Origin: Pseudomonas sp. PA15(2017)
Lineage (GTDB): Bacteria; Pseudomonadota; Gammaproteobacteria; Pseudomonadales; Pseudomonadaceae
NCBI RefSeq assembly: GCF_001945395.1
Contig: NZ_MSXV01000019.1
Span: 26,622-90,621, forward strand
Direction of reading: 5' to 3'
Length of the DNA stretch: 64,000 bases
Shown here: positions 1 through 8,200 of the stretch, piece by piece
Numbering within the stretch: the stretch's first letter is position 1
Layout of the letters: the number at the start of each line of letters is the position of its first letter
Translations under genes and position numbers: made by a program
Notes under the pieces: model-generated
Databases searched by the model: none
The model's input: the letters and a program-made list of their open reading frames with translations, nothing else
Told to the model about the DNA's origin: nothing

Positions 1-420
1 GAAAAACTGGTGGCCTTGGCGGCATTGATGCCGATTGTGGCAGGTATCGGCGGTAACTCGGGTAACCAGACCATCACCATGATCGTGCGGGCCATGGCGC
101 TCGACCAGGTCAGCACCGGCAATACCTCGCGGCTGATTCGCAAGGAGTTGGGCGTCGCGCTGATCAACGGCCTGGTGTGGGGTGGGGTGATCGGGGTCGT
201 GGCCTATTGGTTGTACGACAGCTGGTCACTGGGTGTGGTGATGACCGCGGCGATGACGCTCAACCTGCTGCTCGCAGCGCTTATGGGGGTGCTGATCCCG
301 ATGACGCTGATGCGCATTGGGCGCGACCCTGCGATGGGCGCCAGTGTGATGATCACCGCGGTTACCGACAGCGGCGGTTTCTTCATCTTCCTGGGGCTGG
401 CCTCGCTGTTCTTGCTTTAA
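1..420 (+). CDS. mgtE: Magnesium transporter MgtE, C-terminal part (partial)
   Basis: The reading frame is open from base 1, so the start lies outside the window. The 139 visible residues are the end of an MgtE-type Mg2+ channel/transporter, an inner-membrane protein. The segment with GIGGNSGNQ followed by several hydrophobic helices and a conserved acidic residue near the C-terminus (AVTDSGGFFIFLGLA) is characteristic of the MgtE membrane domain, whose acidic residues line the ion pore. The N-terminal and CBS regulatory domains expected in the family are not visible. A good rho-independent terminator follows the stop codon. Confidence 0.9.
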   Translation, partial: EKLVALAALMPIVAGIGGNSGNQTITMIVRAMALDQVSTGNTSRLIRKELGVALINGLVWGGVIGVVAYWLYDSWSLGVVMTAAMTLNLLLAALMGVLIPMTLMRIGRDPAMGASVMITAVTDSGGFFIFLGLASLFLL

Positions 421-440
421 ACGCCTGTTGGCAGCCAACA

Positions 441-465
441 AAAACCGGCCTTGAGCCGGTTTTTT
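441..465 (+). terminator. Rho-independent terminator after mgtE
   Basis: A GC-rich stem (AAAACCGGC / GCCGGTTTT) with a short loop runs into a T tract about 20 bases after the mgtE stop. The stem has A's on the other flank, so it can also stop the convergent amrZ transcript. Confidence 0.85.
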
Positions 466-535
466 CGTTTCCATGCCGTCGCTCGCGGGGCGTCGCAAAT
501 GGCGTGGGGGCTTTCTGCGATATCGCGCTGCCGGG

Positions 536-865
536 TCAGTCGTCGTTGCCGGCTGCCATCTCTGCATCGTGGGCAATCAACGCCACCAGGGCGTTCTGCT
601 GGCGACGCGACAGCTGGCGAAAGCGCTGCAGCAGTTCACGCTCGTGCAGCGACAATTCAGGGCTGTCGAGGCGGATGCCGAGTTCATCGTCCAGCGCGCC
701 TTCCTGAAGCATGCTCTGCTCCAGGCGAGCGATGATCTCGGAGTTCATGCTGCGATGGTGTTGGCGAGCCACATCGGCGATGCGCTCGCGCATGCCGTCG
801 GGCAACCGAACGACGAACTTGTCAGCCGTACGGCTGGAGTAGATAGCCTGTTTCATAGGGCGCAT
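536..865 (-). CDS. amrZ: AmrZ, ribbon-helix-helix regulator of alginate and motility
   Basis: This 109-residue protein closely matches the AmrZ (AlgZ) sequence I recall from P. aeruginosa: a short N-terminal arm, the Arc-type ribbon-helix-helix core ([20 protein letters not shown], then [15 protein letters not shown]), and a C-terminal tetramerisation tail ([18 protein letters not shown]). AmrZ binds DNA as a tetramer. It activates alginate and twitching genes and represses fleQ, and so controls flagellar expression. The fleQ operon it would repress is in the same window, 45 kb away. Start and length agree with the family. Confidence 0.95.
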   Translation of the reverse strand: MRPMKQAIYSSRTADKFVVRLPDGMRERIADVARQHHRSMNSEIIARLEQSMLQEGALDDELGIRLDSPELSLHERELLQRFRQLSRRQQNALVALIAHDAEMAAGNDD

Positions 866-1284
866 ACATCAACCAAATTAGTTCAGGGAAACGAAGTTGT
901 AATGGCATATAGCTACGGAATGTCAGGGTTCTGACCATCTTTCGCGTGTGCCGTTCAACGACGTCGGCATTTTGTCTGGTGATCGTACTTCTTGGCAGCA
1001 GATATTTGACGCCAATTACGTGTCGTATTCTGGACCGGGTGCCGGCTATTTGCCAGCACAACTTGTCAGAATTGACGCCGATTGCGCGCAGCATCGCATT
1101 TCTCCTGGATGGCAGTGGGCCGCCTTTGGCGAGATTCACTAATAATCGAGATAAAAAATGCGTTTCCTATGCACTTGCGCATTATGTCGGGCCGCTGCAG
1201 CGTGAATTGCTTATGATCGACGTCTGCTACAGCCCGGCATGGTTGGCTGGTGCCCTGTGTTTTCTGCTCTCGGCGAGGTATTTG
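866..1284. other. 419-bp region without a convincing gene (amrZ leader / phnN upstream)
   Basis: This stretch separates amrZ from phnN. It is less GC-rich than the flanks near 870-930 and should hold the amrZ promoter. The phnN frame stays open back to position 946, but the translated extension has no resemblance to the kinase family and lacks a matching ribosome site. No clear AlgU (GAACTT-N16-TCTGA) promoter was found. Confidence 0.5.
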
Positions 1285-1845
1285 ATGAATGCTGGCAGGC
1301 TGATCTATCTGATGGGGCCTTCGGGTGCCGGCAAGGACAGCGTGCTGCAAAACCTGCAGCTCCATCTTGAGGGGCGGCGCTTTCGCGTAGCCCGGCGGGT
1401 CACCACCCGCTCAGCGGAGGCGGTGGGTGAGCGGGCCATTGCCGTGTCGCCAAGCGAGTTCGACGAGCGCGAGCGCGCCGGCGATTTCGCCATGGTCTGG
1501 CGTGCCAATGGTTTGGCTTACGGAATTCTCAAGGAGATAGACAAGTGGCTGGCGGACGGTTGCCAGGTAATCGTCAATGGCTCACGCGGTTATCTGCAGG
1601 AGGCTCGCCGCAGGTATCCCGATTTGCTCGCCGTTCTACTGGAAGTCGAACCCGCCATTCTCAGGAGCCGATTGCTTTCCCGGGGCCGGGAAGATGCTGC
1701 TCAGATTGAAGCACGGCTGGCCCGTAGCGCCGATTTGACCGGCAGTGCGCTCGTGCAAAGCGACGAGCGGATCGTCCGTCTGGATAACTCCGGTAATCTC
1801 GACAACGCCGTGCAGCGATTGCTCCAGCTCGTCGCCAGCTCATAG
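1285..1845 (+). CDS. phnN: Ribose 1,5-bisphosphokinase PhnN
   Basis: This 186-residue protein of the guanylate-kinase fold carries a P-loop GPSGAGKDS near residue 12, the PhnN-type variant with Asp after the Lys. PhnN phosphorylates ribose 1,5-bisphosphate to PRPP, the salvage step after the C-P lyase reaction. I chose ATG 1285 because a GAGG lies 6 bases upstream and the length fits the family (about 185 aa), although the frame is open to 946. No other phn gene is visible in this window. In P. aeruginosa the complete phn operon lies beside amrZ, as I recall, so this copy looks like a remnant or a gene kept for PRPP synthesis. Confidence 0.85.
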   Translation: MNAGRLIYLMGPSGAGKDSVLQNLQLHLEGRRFRVARRVTTRSAEAVGERAIAVSPSEFDERERAGDFAMVWRANGLAYGILKEIDKWLADGCQVIVNGSRGYLQEARRRYPDLLAVLLEVEPAILRSRLLSRGREDAAQIEARLARSADLTGSALVQSDERIVRLDNSGNLDNAVQRLLQLVASS

Positions 1846-1874
1846 CTGACTCGAGCCAAGAGGCTGATCGTGCC

Positions 1875-2060
1875 TTAGCGCAAAATAGGGTCGAACTTGA
1901 CCCGCTTGCCGATCAGCAGGGCGACGGCCAGCGCAACGCTGCTCATGGCCAGGGTGATCTTGGCGATGGACGTGAACCATATCGCCTGGTCGGGCAGGGC
2001 AAGCAGCCCGCCTGACAGGACCGCGATCAGCAGAAACAATACAGCTGGTTTAGACATCAT
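1875..2060 (-). CDS. Small membrane protein, DUF1328-like
   Basis: This 61-residue protein has two hydrophobic segments separated by a short loop (PDQAIWFTSIAKI) and ends in a basic tail (GKRVKFDPILR). The AIWFTSIAKI...ALLIGKR pattern resembles DUF1328 (YtjA-type) small membrane proteins, whose function is unknown. It is the last gene of a three-gene minus-strand cluster. The family assignment is by eye and moderate. That it is an inner-membrane protein is more certain. Confidence 0.6.
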   Translation of the reverse strand: MMSKPAVLFLLIAVLSGGLLALPDQAIWFTSIAKITLAMSSVALAVALLIGKRVKFDPILR

Positions 2061-2086
2061 GCTCTCCTCGCGCGGCAGGGTTGCCT

Positions 2087-2233
2087 CTAGAAAAAAGGGT
2101 CATGGGGACCATTGTGATCATCGTTGGGGTGTTGCGGTGGCACTCGATCCGACAATCCATCGATCAGCCAGATGGCCGCGCAGGTGATGGTTGCCAGCAG
2201 CAGCACGAAACCTGGGAAAAATACGCTCCACAT
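2087..2233 (-). CDS. 48-residue single-span membrane protein (hypothetical)
   Basis: This short frame starts at ATG 2233. It encodes a hydrophobic N-terminal helix (SVFFPGFVLLLATITCAAIW) followed by a polar tail rich in His, Asp, Asn and Pro (PPQHPNDDHNGPHDPFF). It sits 10 bases after the exported-protein gene and 26 bases before the DUF1328-like gene, all on the minus strand, which suggests co-transcription. No function is recognised. The His/Asp-rich tail could bind a metal, but that is only an impression. The ribosome site is weak. Confidence 0.5.
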   Translation of the reverse strand: MWSVFFPGFVLLLATITCAAIWLIDGLSDRVPPQHPNDDHNGPHDPFF

Positions 2234-2243
2234 GATCAGGCAC

Positions 2244-2480
2244 TCAGAATGTGAAGCGTTGTTGTGGGCGGGGCTCCCACTCGCCAGTGGTCAGCGGCTT
2301 GGCGGCGAACTGGCCGGGCTCCACGTTGGTGGCGCGTTGAAACTGCACGGGAGTAGCGCGCATCTGCTGAACCACCTGCATGGCAATTGCCTGTTGCTGG
2401 TTGTTCTGGAAATTGGCGAATGCGGCCCCTGCAAGCAGGGTCAGAGCGATGGCAGTGGCCAGGACGATGAGGCTGTTCAT
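2244..2480 (-). CDS. Small exported protein (hypothetical)
   Basis: The 78-residue product has a typical signal peptide (MNSLIVLATAIALTLLAGAAFA, likely cut after AFA) and a Gln-rich mature part (NNQQQAIAMQVVQQMRA) with a basic C-terminus. It is the first gene behind a sigma54-type promoter (2520-2535) and heads a cluster of three tiny envelope genes. I do not recognise a family. Confidence 0.55.
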   Translation of the reverse strand: MNSLIVLATAIALTLLAGAAFANFQNNQQQAIAMQVVQQMRATPVQFQRATNVEPGQFAAKPLTTGEWEPRPQQRFTF

Positions 2481-2490
2481 GGGGTGGGCT

Positions 2491-2513
2491 CTCGCATTCG
2501 AATTCTATGCGAG
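2491..2513. repeat. 7-bp inverted repeat in the leader of the small-gene cluster
   Basis: CTCGCAT at 2491-2497 and its exact complement ATGCGAG at 2507-2513 are separated by 9 bases. The repeat lies between the sigma54-type promoter and the first start codon, around the expected transcription start. It could be an operator or a 5' hairpin. Confidence 0.5.
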
Positions 2514-2519
2514 TGAAAT

Positions 2520-2535
2520 AGCAGTTCTCGTGCCA
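2520..2535 (-). promoter_or_regulatory. Sigma54-type -24/-12 promoter for the small-gene cluster
   Basis: Read on the minus strand the site is TGGCAC-N5-CTGCT, with GG and GC exactly 12 bases apart and one mismatch to the consensus TGGCAC-N5-TTGCT. Transcription would start about 30 bases before the first small gene. Confidence 0.55.
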
Positions 2536-2658
2536 GGAACTTATTCAGAAAAATTACTTTAAAATCAATAACTTAAATATGAACAAACTGGGCATTTCCG
2601 TGCATGTTGCAAGGTGCTCGAATTGTTGCGTTGCAAAATGCACGGCGGCTTTCGAGGG

Positions 2659-3126
2659 TCAATCCAGAGGCAGTTCAGTGGTGCGTTTGACTTCGCTCAT
2701 CGCGATGCCGGAGTGGGCCTCCTGCACATGGGGCCGCTGCAGCAATTGATCACGTAGAAAACGCTCATAACTGGCGATGTCCCGCGCCACGACCTTGAGC
2801 AGGTAGTCCGAGCTGCCTGCCATGGTGTAGCACTCGATGACCTCAGGGTAACCGGCAATCGCCCGCTCGAACTCATCCAGATTGCTACGCCCATGGGCGG
2901 ACAACTTGATGCTGACGAATACCGTGATGGTGAAACCGAGCCGCTTGTGGCTGAGTAACGCCACCTTGCGTTCGATGAAGCCTTCTTCCTGCAGGCGATT
3001 GATGCGGCGCCAGCACGGCGACTGCGACAGCTCGACCTTCTTGGCGATTTCAGCGGCACTGAGGTCGGCATTGCGCTGCATGAGGCGAAGGATTCGCCGG
3101 TCAATGGCACTTAGCGAGTCATGCAT
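2659..3126 (-). CDS. Lrp/AsnC family transcriptional regulator
   Basis: The 155-residue protein has an N-terminal winged helix-turn-helix (DRRILRLMQRNADLSAAEIAKKVELSQSPCWRRI, residues about 8-45) and a C-terminal RAM ligand domain (residues about 70-150; YPEVIECYTMAGSSDYLLKV is typical). Lrp-type regulators sense amino acids. It is divergent from the oxidoreductase gene at 3325, with about 200 bases between them. It probably controls that gene in response to an amino acid or its 2-oxo acid; this follows from position only. Confidence 0.9.
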   Translation of the reverse strand: MHDSLSAIDRRILRLMQRNADLSAAEIAKKVELSQSPCWRRINRLQEEGFIERKVALLSHKRLGFTITVFVSIKLSAHGRSNLDEFERAIAGYPEVIECYTMAGSSDYLLKVVARDIASYERFLRDQLLQRPHVQEAHSGIAMSEVKRTTELPLD

Positions 3127-3324
3127 GTTCGTTTCCGATTTGTGATTTTTTTCGAAACGTTCATGCGCAGTATTGGCGCTGACGGCATAAATGGGAAAGA
3201 AAAAATCGCCGCGCTCCTGTCTATGCTTAAGGCAGTCATCCTCCCAGTGATCCTGGTGGGTGCAGGCAGGTGATTAACCGTGTCACCTGACAGGTCGCTA
3301 TAAAAACAACAGGAGCGCCGTCTT

Positions 3325-6300
3325 ATGTCTCTGGCCGAAATCCGTCTGGACGACAAATACCGTCTCGCGACGGGCCATTTGTATCTCACCGGCACCCAGG
3401 CGCTGACTCGCCTGCCCATGCTGCAGAAGCAGCGGGACGCCGCCTGCGGGCTGAACACCGCATGTTTCATTTCCGGCTACCGCGGATCGCCCCTGGGCGG
3501 GCTCGACAAGAGCCTCTGGGAGGCTCGCGAATTTCTGCAGCAGAACGCCATTCATTTCCAGCCCGGTGTCAACGAGGAGCTCGGCGCCACGGCGGTGTGG
3601 GGCAGCCAGCAGACCAACCTGTTTCCGGGCGCGCGCTACGACGGCGTGTTCGCCATGTGGTACGGCAAGGGGCCCGGTGTCGATCGCAGTGGCGACGTGT
3701 TCAAACACGGCAACTCTGCCGGTGTCTCGCCCCACGGTGGCGTACTGGTGCTGGCCGGCGACGACCACGGCTGCAAGTCCTCGACCATTGCTCATCAGAG
3801 CGAGCATGCCTTCATCGCCGCCTCGATGCCGGTGCTGAACCCGGCCAACGTTCAGGAAATTCTCGATTACGGAATCATCGGCTGGGAGCTGTCGCGTTAC
3901 AGCGGCTGCTGGGTGGCGCTGAAGACCATCGCCGAGAACGTCGATTCGTCGGCGGTGGTGGATGTCGACCCGCAACGCATCAAGGTCGTGATCCCTGATG
4001 ATTTCGAGTTGCCCGAGGACGGCGTGCACATTCGCTGGCCGGATCCTCCCCTGGCCCAGGAAAAACGCCTCAACGTCTACAAGATCTACGCGGCCCGCGC
4101 GTTCGCCCATGCCAACGGTTTGAACAAGCTGATGCTCGATTCGCCCAATCCGCGCTTGGGGATCATCACCACCGGTAAATCCTATCTCGATGTCCGCCAG
4201 GCGCTGGATGACCTGGGCCTGGACGAAGCACTTTGCGCAAAGATCGGCTTGCGGGTATTGAAAATTGGCATGAGCTGGCCGCTGGAGCCGGTTTCCGTGC
4301 ATGGCTTTGCCGACGGCCTGGACGAGATTCTGGTCGTCGAGGAAAAACGCAGCATCATCGAGGATCAATTGACCGGGCAGCTCTACAACTGGCCTGTCGG
4401 CAAACGGCCCAGGGTGGTCGGTGAGTTCGACGAGCAGGGCCAGTCGCTGTTGCCCAATCTGGGCGAGCTGACCCCGGCGATGATCGCTCGCGTGATTGCC
4501 CGGCGCCTGGCGCCGATCTATACCAGTGCGGTCATCGAAGCGCGACTTGGCTTTCTCGATGCCAAGGAAAAAGCCCTGGCAGCGCGCAGTTACAACACCG
4601 TGCGCACGCCGCATTTCTGCTCGGGCTGCCCGCACAACAGCTCGACCAAGGTGCCCGAGGGTAGCCGCGCAATGGGCGGCATTGGTTGTCACTACATGAC
4701 CCAGTGGATGAACCGCAGCACCGATACCTTCACCCAGATGGGCGGCGAAGGGGCGACCTGGATCGGCCAGGCCCCGTTCACCGATACACCCCATGTGTTC
4801 CAGAACCTGGGCGACGGCACCTATTTCCATTCCGGGCACCTGGCGCTCCGGGCTGCCGTCGCCGCCGGGGTGAATATCACCTACAAGATTCTCTACAACG
4901 ACGCGGTGGCCATGACCGGCGGCCAGCCCGTGGATGGAGAGTTGCGGGTCGACCAGTTGAGCCAGCAGGTTTTCGCCGAAGGGGTCAAGCGCATCGCGGT
5001 GGTCAGTGATGAGCCGGACAAATACCCGAGCCGTTCCAGCTTTGCGCCGATCACCAGCTTTCATCATCGCCGCGAACTCGATGCGGTACAGCGTGAACTG
5101 CGCGACTTCAGGGGCGTGTCGGTGATCATCTACGACCAGACCTGCGCGACCGAAAAGCGTCGGCGCCGCAAGCGCGGCAAGCTGGTCGACCCGGCGCGGC
5201 GCGCCTTCATCAACCCCGCGGTGTGCGAAGGCTGTGGCGACTGTAGCGTTAAATCCAACTGCCTGTCGGTGCTGCCGCTTGAGACCGAGCTGGGGCGCAA
5301 GCGGGAAATCGACCAGAACGCCTGCAACAAGGATTTCAGCTGCCTCGATGGTTTTTGTCCCAGCTTCGTTACCGTGCAAGGCGGGCAACTGCGTCAGCCG
5401 CAGGCGGTCGGCGCCGGGGCGCTGTTTGTGGCGTTGCCGGAGCCACGTCTTCCCACGCTGGACAGGCCCTGGAACATCCTTTTGCCCGGCGTCGGCGGCA
5501 GTGGCGTGACTACCGTGGGCGCTCTGTTGGGCATGGCGGCGCATCTGGAGAGCAAGGGCTGTACGGTGCTCGACCAGGCTGGGCTGGCGCAGAAATTCGG
5601 GCCGGTGAACACCCATGTGCGCATCGCTGCCCGGCAGGATGACATCTACGCCGTGCGGATCGCCGCCGGGGAAGCCGACCTCCTGATCGGCTGCGACCTG
5701 GTGGTGGCGGCCGGCGAAGACGCGCTGGCCAAGCTCAACGAGAAGGTCTCCCATGCGGTTATCAACGACCACGAAGCCGCTACGGCGGAATTCACCCGCA
5801 ATCCCGACGCCCAGGTGCCGGGGCCGGCGATGCGCCAGGCGCTGGTCGATGCGGTAGGGGCCGAGAAAACCTGGTTCGTCGATGCCACGCACCTGGCGAC
5901 CCGCCTGCTCGGCGACAGTATCGCCACCAACCTGTTCATGCTTGGCTACGCCTATCAAAAGGGTCTGGTGCCGATCAGCGCGCAGGCCATCGACAAGGCC
6001 ATCGAGTTGAACAACGTGGCGGTCGAGTTCAACCAGCAGGCCTTCCTGTGGGGGCGGCGTGCCGCCTACGATGCTGCTGCCATCGAGCGTCTGGTTCGCC
6101 CGCAGGGCGATGACAGCCAGCGCTGCAGTACGCTCGACGAGGTCATCGAAGACCGTGTCGCACGGCTGACTGCCTATCAGAATGCCCGCTATGCCGACCG
6201 TTACCGTCAGCTGGTCGGCCGCGTTCGCGCACGCGATAGTGAGCCAGGGCAGCGCCTGGCTAAAGCAGTCGCGCGCTATTACTTCAAGCTGTTGGCCTAC

Positions 6301-6792
6301 AAGGACGAGTACGAGGTGGCACGGCTATACAGCGACGCGGCGTTCAGCGAAGCGCTGCACGCTCAGTTCCAGGGCGATTTCCGCCTGCAGTTCCATCTGG
6401 CGCCATCCTGGCTCAGCCGCACCGATCCTGTAACGGGGGAGCCCCGCAAGCGTAGCTTCGGCCCGTGGATGCTCAGCGCCTTCAAGGTGCTGGCCAAACT
6501 GCGCGTATTGCGTGGCACCTGGCTGGACCCGTTTGCGCGCAGCGAGGAGCGCAAGTTGGAACATGCCTTGATTGGCGAGTACGAGCACAGCGTTGGTCAG
6601 TTGCTGGAGTCGCTCGATACGGGCAACTACGAAACTGCACTGGCCATTGCCGAGCTTCCCGAGCAGATTCGTGGCTACGGGCACGTCAAGGAAAAAGCGG
6701 TGGAGCATGCGCGTATGCAGGGGCGGCAATTGCAGGAAAGGCTCAAGGCCGGCCAGGCAGTGGTGGTCAAATTGTTCGAACCGGCTGCCTGA
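3325..6792 (+). CDS. Indolepyruvate ferredoxin oxidoreductase family protein (fused alpha/beta/gamma)
   Basis: The 1155-residue single chain combines several parts. An N-terminal pyrimidine-binding-like domain (SGYRGSPLGGLDK near residue 50) comes first. A thiamine-diphosphate domain follows (GGIGCHYMTQW...GGEGATWIG...LGDGTYFHSGHLA, residues about 450-530). A Cys-rich cluster (CEGCGDCSVKSNC...CNKDFSCLDGFCP, about 633-680) is likely to bind Fe-S. The gamma-type domain (LPGVGGSGVTTVGALLG, from about 718) is followed by a family-specific C-terminal region. Such enzymes oxidatively decarboxylate aryl- or branched-chain 2-oxo acids to acyl-CoA, passing electrons to ferredoxin or another acceptor. 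This serves amino-acid catabolism. The divergent Lrp-type regulator fits that role. The substrate cannot be read from sequence. Confidence 0.9.
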   Translation: MSLAEIRLDDKYRLATGHLYLTGTQALTRLPMLQKQRDAACGLNTACFISGYRGSPLGGLDKSLWEAREFLQQNAIHFQPGVNEELGATAVWGSQQTNLFPGARYDGVFAMWYGKGPGVDRSGDVFKHGNSAGVSPHGGVLVLAGDDHGCKSSTIAHQSEHAFIAASMPVLNPANVQEILDYGIIGWELSRYSGCWVALKTIAENVDSSAVVDVDPQRIKVVIPDDFELPEDGVHIRWPDPPLAQEKRLNVYKIYAARAFAHANGLNKLMLDSPNPRLGIITTGKSYLDVRQALDDLGLDEALCAKIGLRVLKIGMSWPLEPVSVHGFADGLDEILVVEEKRSIIEDQLTGQLYNWPVGKRPRVVGEFDEQGQSLLPNLGELTPAMIARVIARRLAPIYTSAVIEARLGFLDAKEKALAARSYNTVRTPHFCSGCPHNSSTKVPEGSRAMGGIGCHYMTQWMNRSTDTFTQMGGEGATWIGQAPFTDTPHVFQNLGDGTYFHSGHLALRAAVAAGVNITYKILYNDAVAMTGGQPVDGELRVDQLSQQVFAEGVKRIAVVSDEPDKYPSRSSFAPITSFHHRRELDAVQRELRDFRGVSVIIYDQTCATEKRRRRKRGKLVDPARRAFINPAVCEGCGDCSVKSNCLSVLPLETELGRKREIDQNACNKDFSCLDGFCPSFVTVQGGQLRQPQAVGAGALFVALPEPRLPTLDRPWNILLPGVGGSGVTTVGALLGMAAHLESKGCTVLDQAGLAQKFGPVNTHVRIAARQDDIYAVRIAAGEADLLIGCDLVVAAGEDALAKLNEKVSHAVINDHEAATAEFTRNPDAQVPGPAMRQALVDAVGAEKTWFVDATHLATRLLGDSIATNLFMLGYAYQKGLVPISAQAIDKAIELNNVAVEFNQQAFLWGRRAAYDAAAIERLVRPQGDDSQRCSTLDEVIEDRVARLTAYQNARYADRYRQLVGRVRARDSEPGQRLAKAVARYYFKLLAYKDEYEVARLYSDAAFSEALHAQFQGDFRLQFHLAPSWLSRTDPVTGEPRKRSFGPWMLSAFKVLAKLRVLRGTWLDPFARSEERKLEHALIGEYEHSVGQLLESLDTGNYETALAIAELPEQIRGYGHVKEKAVEHARMQGRQLQERLKAGQAVVVKLFEPAA

Positions 6793-6840
6793 TCGACCGC
6801 CGCGACATGACAAATCCGCTTGCGCTGGTTAACATGCCGC

Positions 6841-6862
6841 CCGGCGCCTCAAGGGGCGCCGG
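6841..6862 (+). terminator. GC-rich hairpin between the oxidoreductase gene and tRNA-Arg
   Basis: A perfect 8-bp stem CCGGCGCC / GGCGCCGG with a 6-base loop lies 50 bases after the oxidoreductase stop and 10 bases before the tRNA. No T tract follows, so it is at best a weak terminator or a processing signal. Confidence 0.35.
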
Positions 6863-6871
6863 ATCAATCGG

Positions 6872-6946
6872 GTCTCCTTAGTTCAACGGATAGAATAAGC
6901 CCCTCCTAAGGGCTAGATGCTGGTTCGATTCCAGCAGGGGACGCCA
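6872..6946 (+). tRNA. tRNA-Arg (anticodon CCT)
   Basis: A full cloverleaf can be drawn. The acceptor stem is GTCTCCT / AGGGGAC. The anticodon stem AGCCC / GGGCT has loop CTCCTAA, giving CCT, which reads AGG. The T arm is CTGG-TTCGATT-CCAG. The CCA end is encoded (6944-6946). Confidence 0.95.
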
Positions 6947-7080
6947 TGATCCGCACGCTTCGATCCTGGTACCGGGCGTGTCACCAGTTTGCGTTAGCCT
7001 GATAGAAGAAAAAAACGCCGAGAGCCAATTCCTATGTCGCTTGCGACACCCGCAAGGGAGCGCCGTCAGGAATTGCAGGC

Positions 7081-7108
7081 AAAAAAAGACCCGGCAAAAA
7101 GCCGGGTC
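7081..7108 (-). terminator. Rho-independent terminator of the PrrF-type RNA
   Basis: An 8-bp GC-rich stem (7088-7095 with 7101-7108) has a 5-base loop, followed on the minus strand by seven T's. Confidence 0.9.
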
Positions 7109-7197
7109 AATAACCGTGATTAGCCTGATGAGGAGATAAACTGGAAGCGTCCGACCAGGATGCATTCAGATTATCCAACCAGCCTCGCGGCTGGTGA
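7081..7197 (-). ncRNA. prrF: PrrF-type iron-responsive small RNA
   Basis: Read on the minus strand, this is a transcript of about 115 nt. It has a 5' hairpin (CCAGCCGCGAGGCTGG), a single-stranded central part containing CTCATCAGGCTAATCACGG, and a strong terminator (GACCCGGC-TTTTT-GCCGGGTC plus seven T's). This architecture and core match the Pseudomonas PrrF family as I remember it. PrrF is made when iron is low and represses mRNAs of iron-rich proteins such as sodB, acn and sdh by base pairing with Hfq. A sigma70 promoter overlapped by Fur-like sites lies directly upstream. Only one copy is visible here, whereas P. aeruginosa has two in tandem. No protein gene fits this interval. Confidence 0.85.
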
Positions 7198-7202
7198 TGT
7201 AG

Positions 7203-7255
7203 ATAATAGTCATTCTCGATTATTAGTCAATAAAAATAGTTCTCATTTCTCGCCT
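7203..7255 (-). promoter_or_regulatory. Sigma70 promoter with overlapping Fur-like boxes for prrF
   Basis: On the minus strand, -35 TTGACT (7230-7225), a 16-base spacer and -10 TATTAT (7208-7203) precede the RNA start at about 7197. The A/T-rich dyads GAGAATGACTATTATC over the core promoter and AATGAGAACTATTTTTATT just upstream resemble Fur boxes, so Fur-Fe2+ would block the promoter. Confidence 0.75.
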
Positions 7256-7382
7256 TGTGTTGAAATTGATTTTTTGTGTCTTGAAAATCAGCGACTTGCA
7301 TGGCAACAAAATTTATTTCGCGCATGTCATCTTCACTGTACTCGGGCTACGCTAGGGGCAAACTCCAGGCCTGGTGAGCGAC

Positions 7383-8030
7383 ATGACCGAAGATTCCCAC
7401 GACACTTCTCCGCTGAGCGCCGCTGAAACGCGCATTCTGGGTTGCCTGATCGAAAAGCAGGCCACGACGCCCGAGGCCTATCCGCTTACGCTCAATGCGT
7501 TGCTGCTCGCCTGCAATCAGAAAACCAGCCGTGACCCTCTGATGAACCTGACTCAGGGTGCGGTAGGGCAAGGGCTGCGGAGTCTGGAAGAGAGAGGTTT
7601 CGTGAAACTGGTAATGGGCAGCCGAGCCGATCGCTGGGAGCATCGAATCGACAAGGCGCTCGAGTTGGTGGCCCCACAGGTGGCTTTGCTCGGCCTGCTG
7701 TCGCTGCGCGGGCCACAGACGACCGGCGAGCTGCTGGCGCGAAGCGCTCGGCAGTACGAGTTCGACGACGTTCAGCAGGTGCAGCACCATCTCGAGCGAA
7801 TGATCGGCCGACAGCTCGTGGCTCAGGTCGGTCGCCAGGCTGGGCAGCGCGAAGATCGTTACGCGCAGTTGCTGGGTGACCCCGAGCAATTGCAGGCCCA
7901 GCTTCAGGAGCGGGCGCAGCGCCCGGAACCGTCGAGTGGTGATTCCGCGCAGCGCCTGGAAGCCCTCGAAGCACGTATCAGCGCGCTGGAAGCGCGACTG
8001 GCGATGTTGGAAAACAACGCTGCCGAATGA
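7383..8030 (+). CDS. yceH: YceH family protein (UPF0502 / DUF480)
   Basis: The 215-residue protein contains the DUF480 tandem winged-helix pattern ([27 protein letters not shown]...CNQKTSRDP; second repeat [23 protein letters not shown]) and a C-terminal coiled-coil tail ([19 protein letters not shown]). The function of the family is not established; the fold suggests nucleic-acid or protein binding. I prefer ATG 7383, since GGTGAG lies just before it; GTG 7374 is possible. Confidence 0.85.
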   Translation: MTEDSHDTSPLSAAETRILGCLIEKQATTPEAYPLTLNALLLACNQKTSRDPLMNLTQGAVGQGLRSLEERGFVKLVMGSRADRWEHRIDKALELVAPQVALLGLLSLRGPQTTGELLARSARQYEFDDVQQVQHHLERMIGRQLVAQVGRQAGQREDRYAQLLGDPEQLQAQLQERAQRPEPSSGDSAQRLEALEARISALEARLAMLENNAAE

Positions 8031-8200
8031 GCATTCTTGCATTTGTTTGCAGGGCCGCTGGAATGAGTGAACTGTGTTCGATGTGCACCATCCATATGGC
8101 ACAGCGGCAGCTTGGTAGCCTTGGTGATGGGTGACTTGCCTGGTCGCCCGTCGAACATAGGCCTGCTCTCGGAGCTGGTACAAGGAGTCGTTGCAGTCCA

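Noticed and set aside
946..1284. Upstream extension of the phnN frame
   Set aside because: The 113 extra residues do not resemble PhnN, and ATG 1285 has the ribosome site and family length.
3298..5958. 886-codon open frame on the minus strand
   Set aside because: It lies wholly opposite the oxidoreductase gene, whose product has clear domains. Long antisense frames are common in GC-rich DNA, and the translated protein shows no family features.
6878..7165. 95-codon minus-strand frame over tRNA-Arg and PrrF
   Set aside because: It runs through a tRNA and a small RNA and has no protein-like features.
6872..8200. Genomic island integrated at tRNA-Arg
   Set aside because: No integrase, no repeated tRNA 3' end and no change in gene character follow the tRNA.
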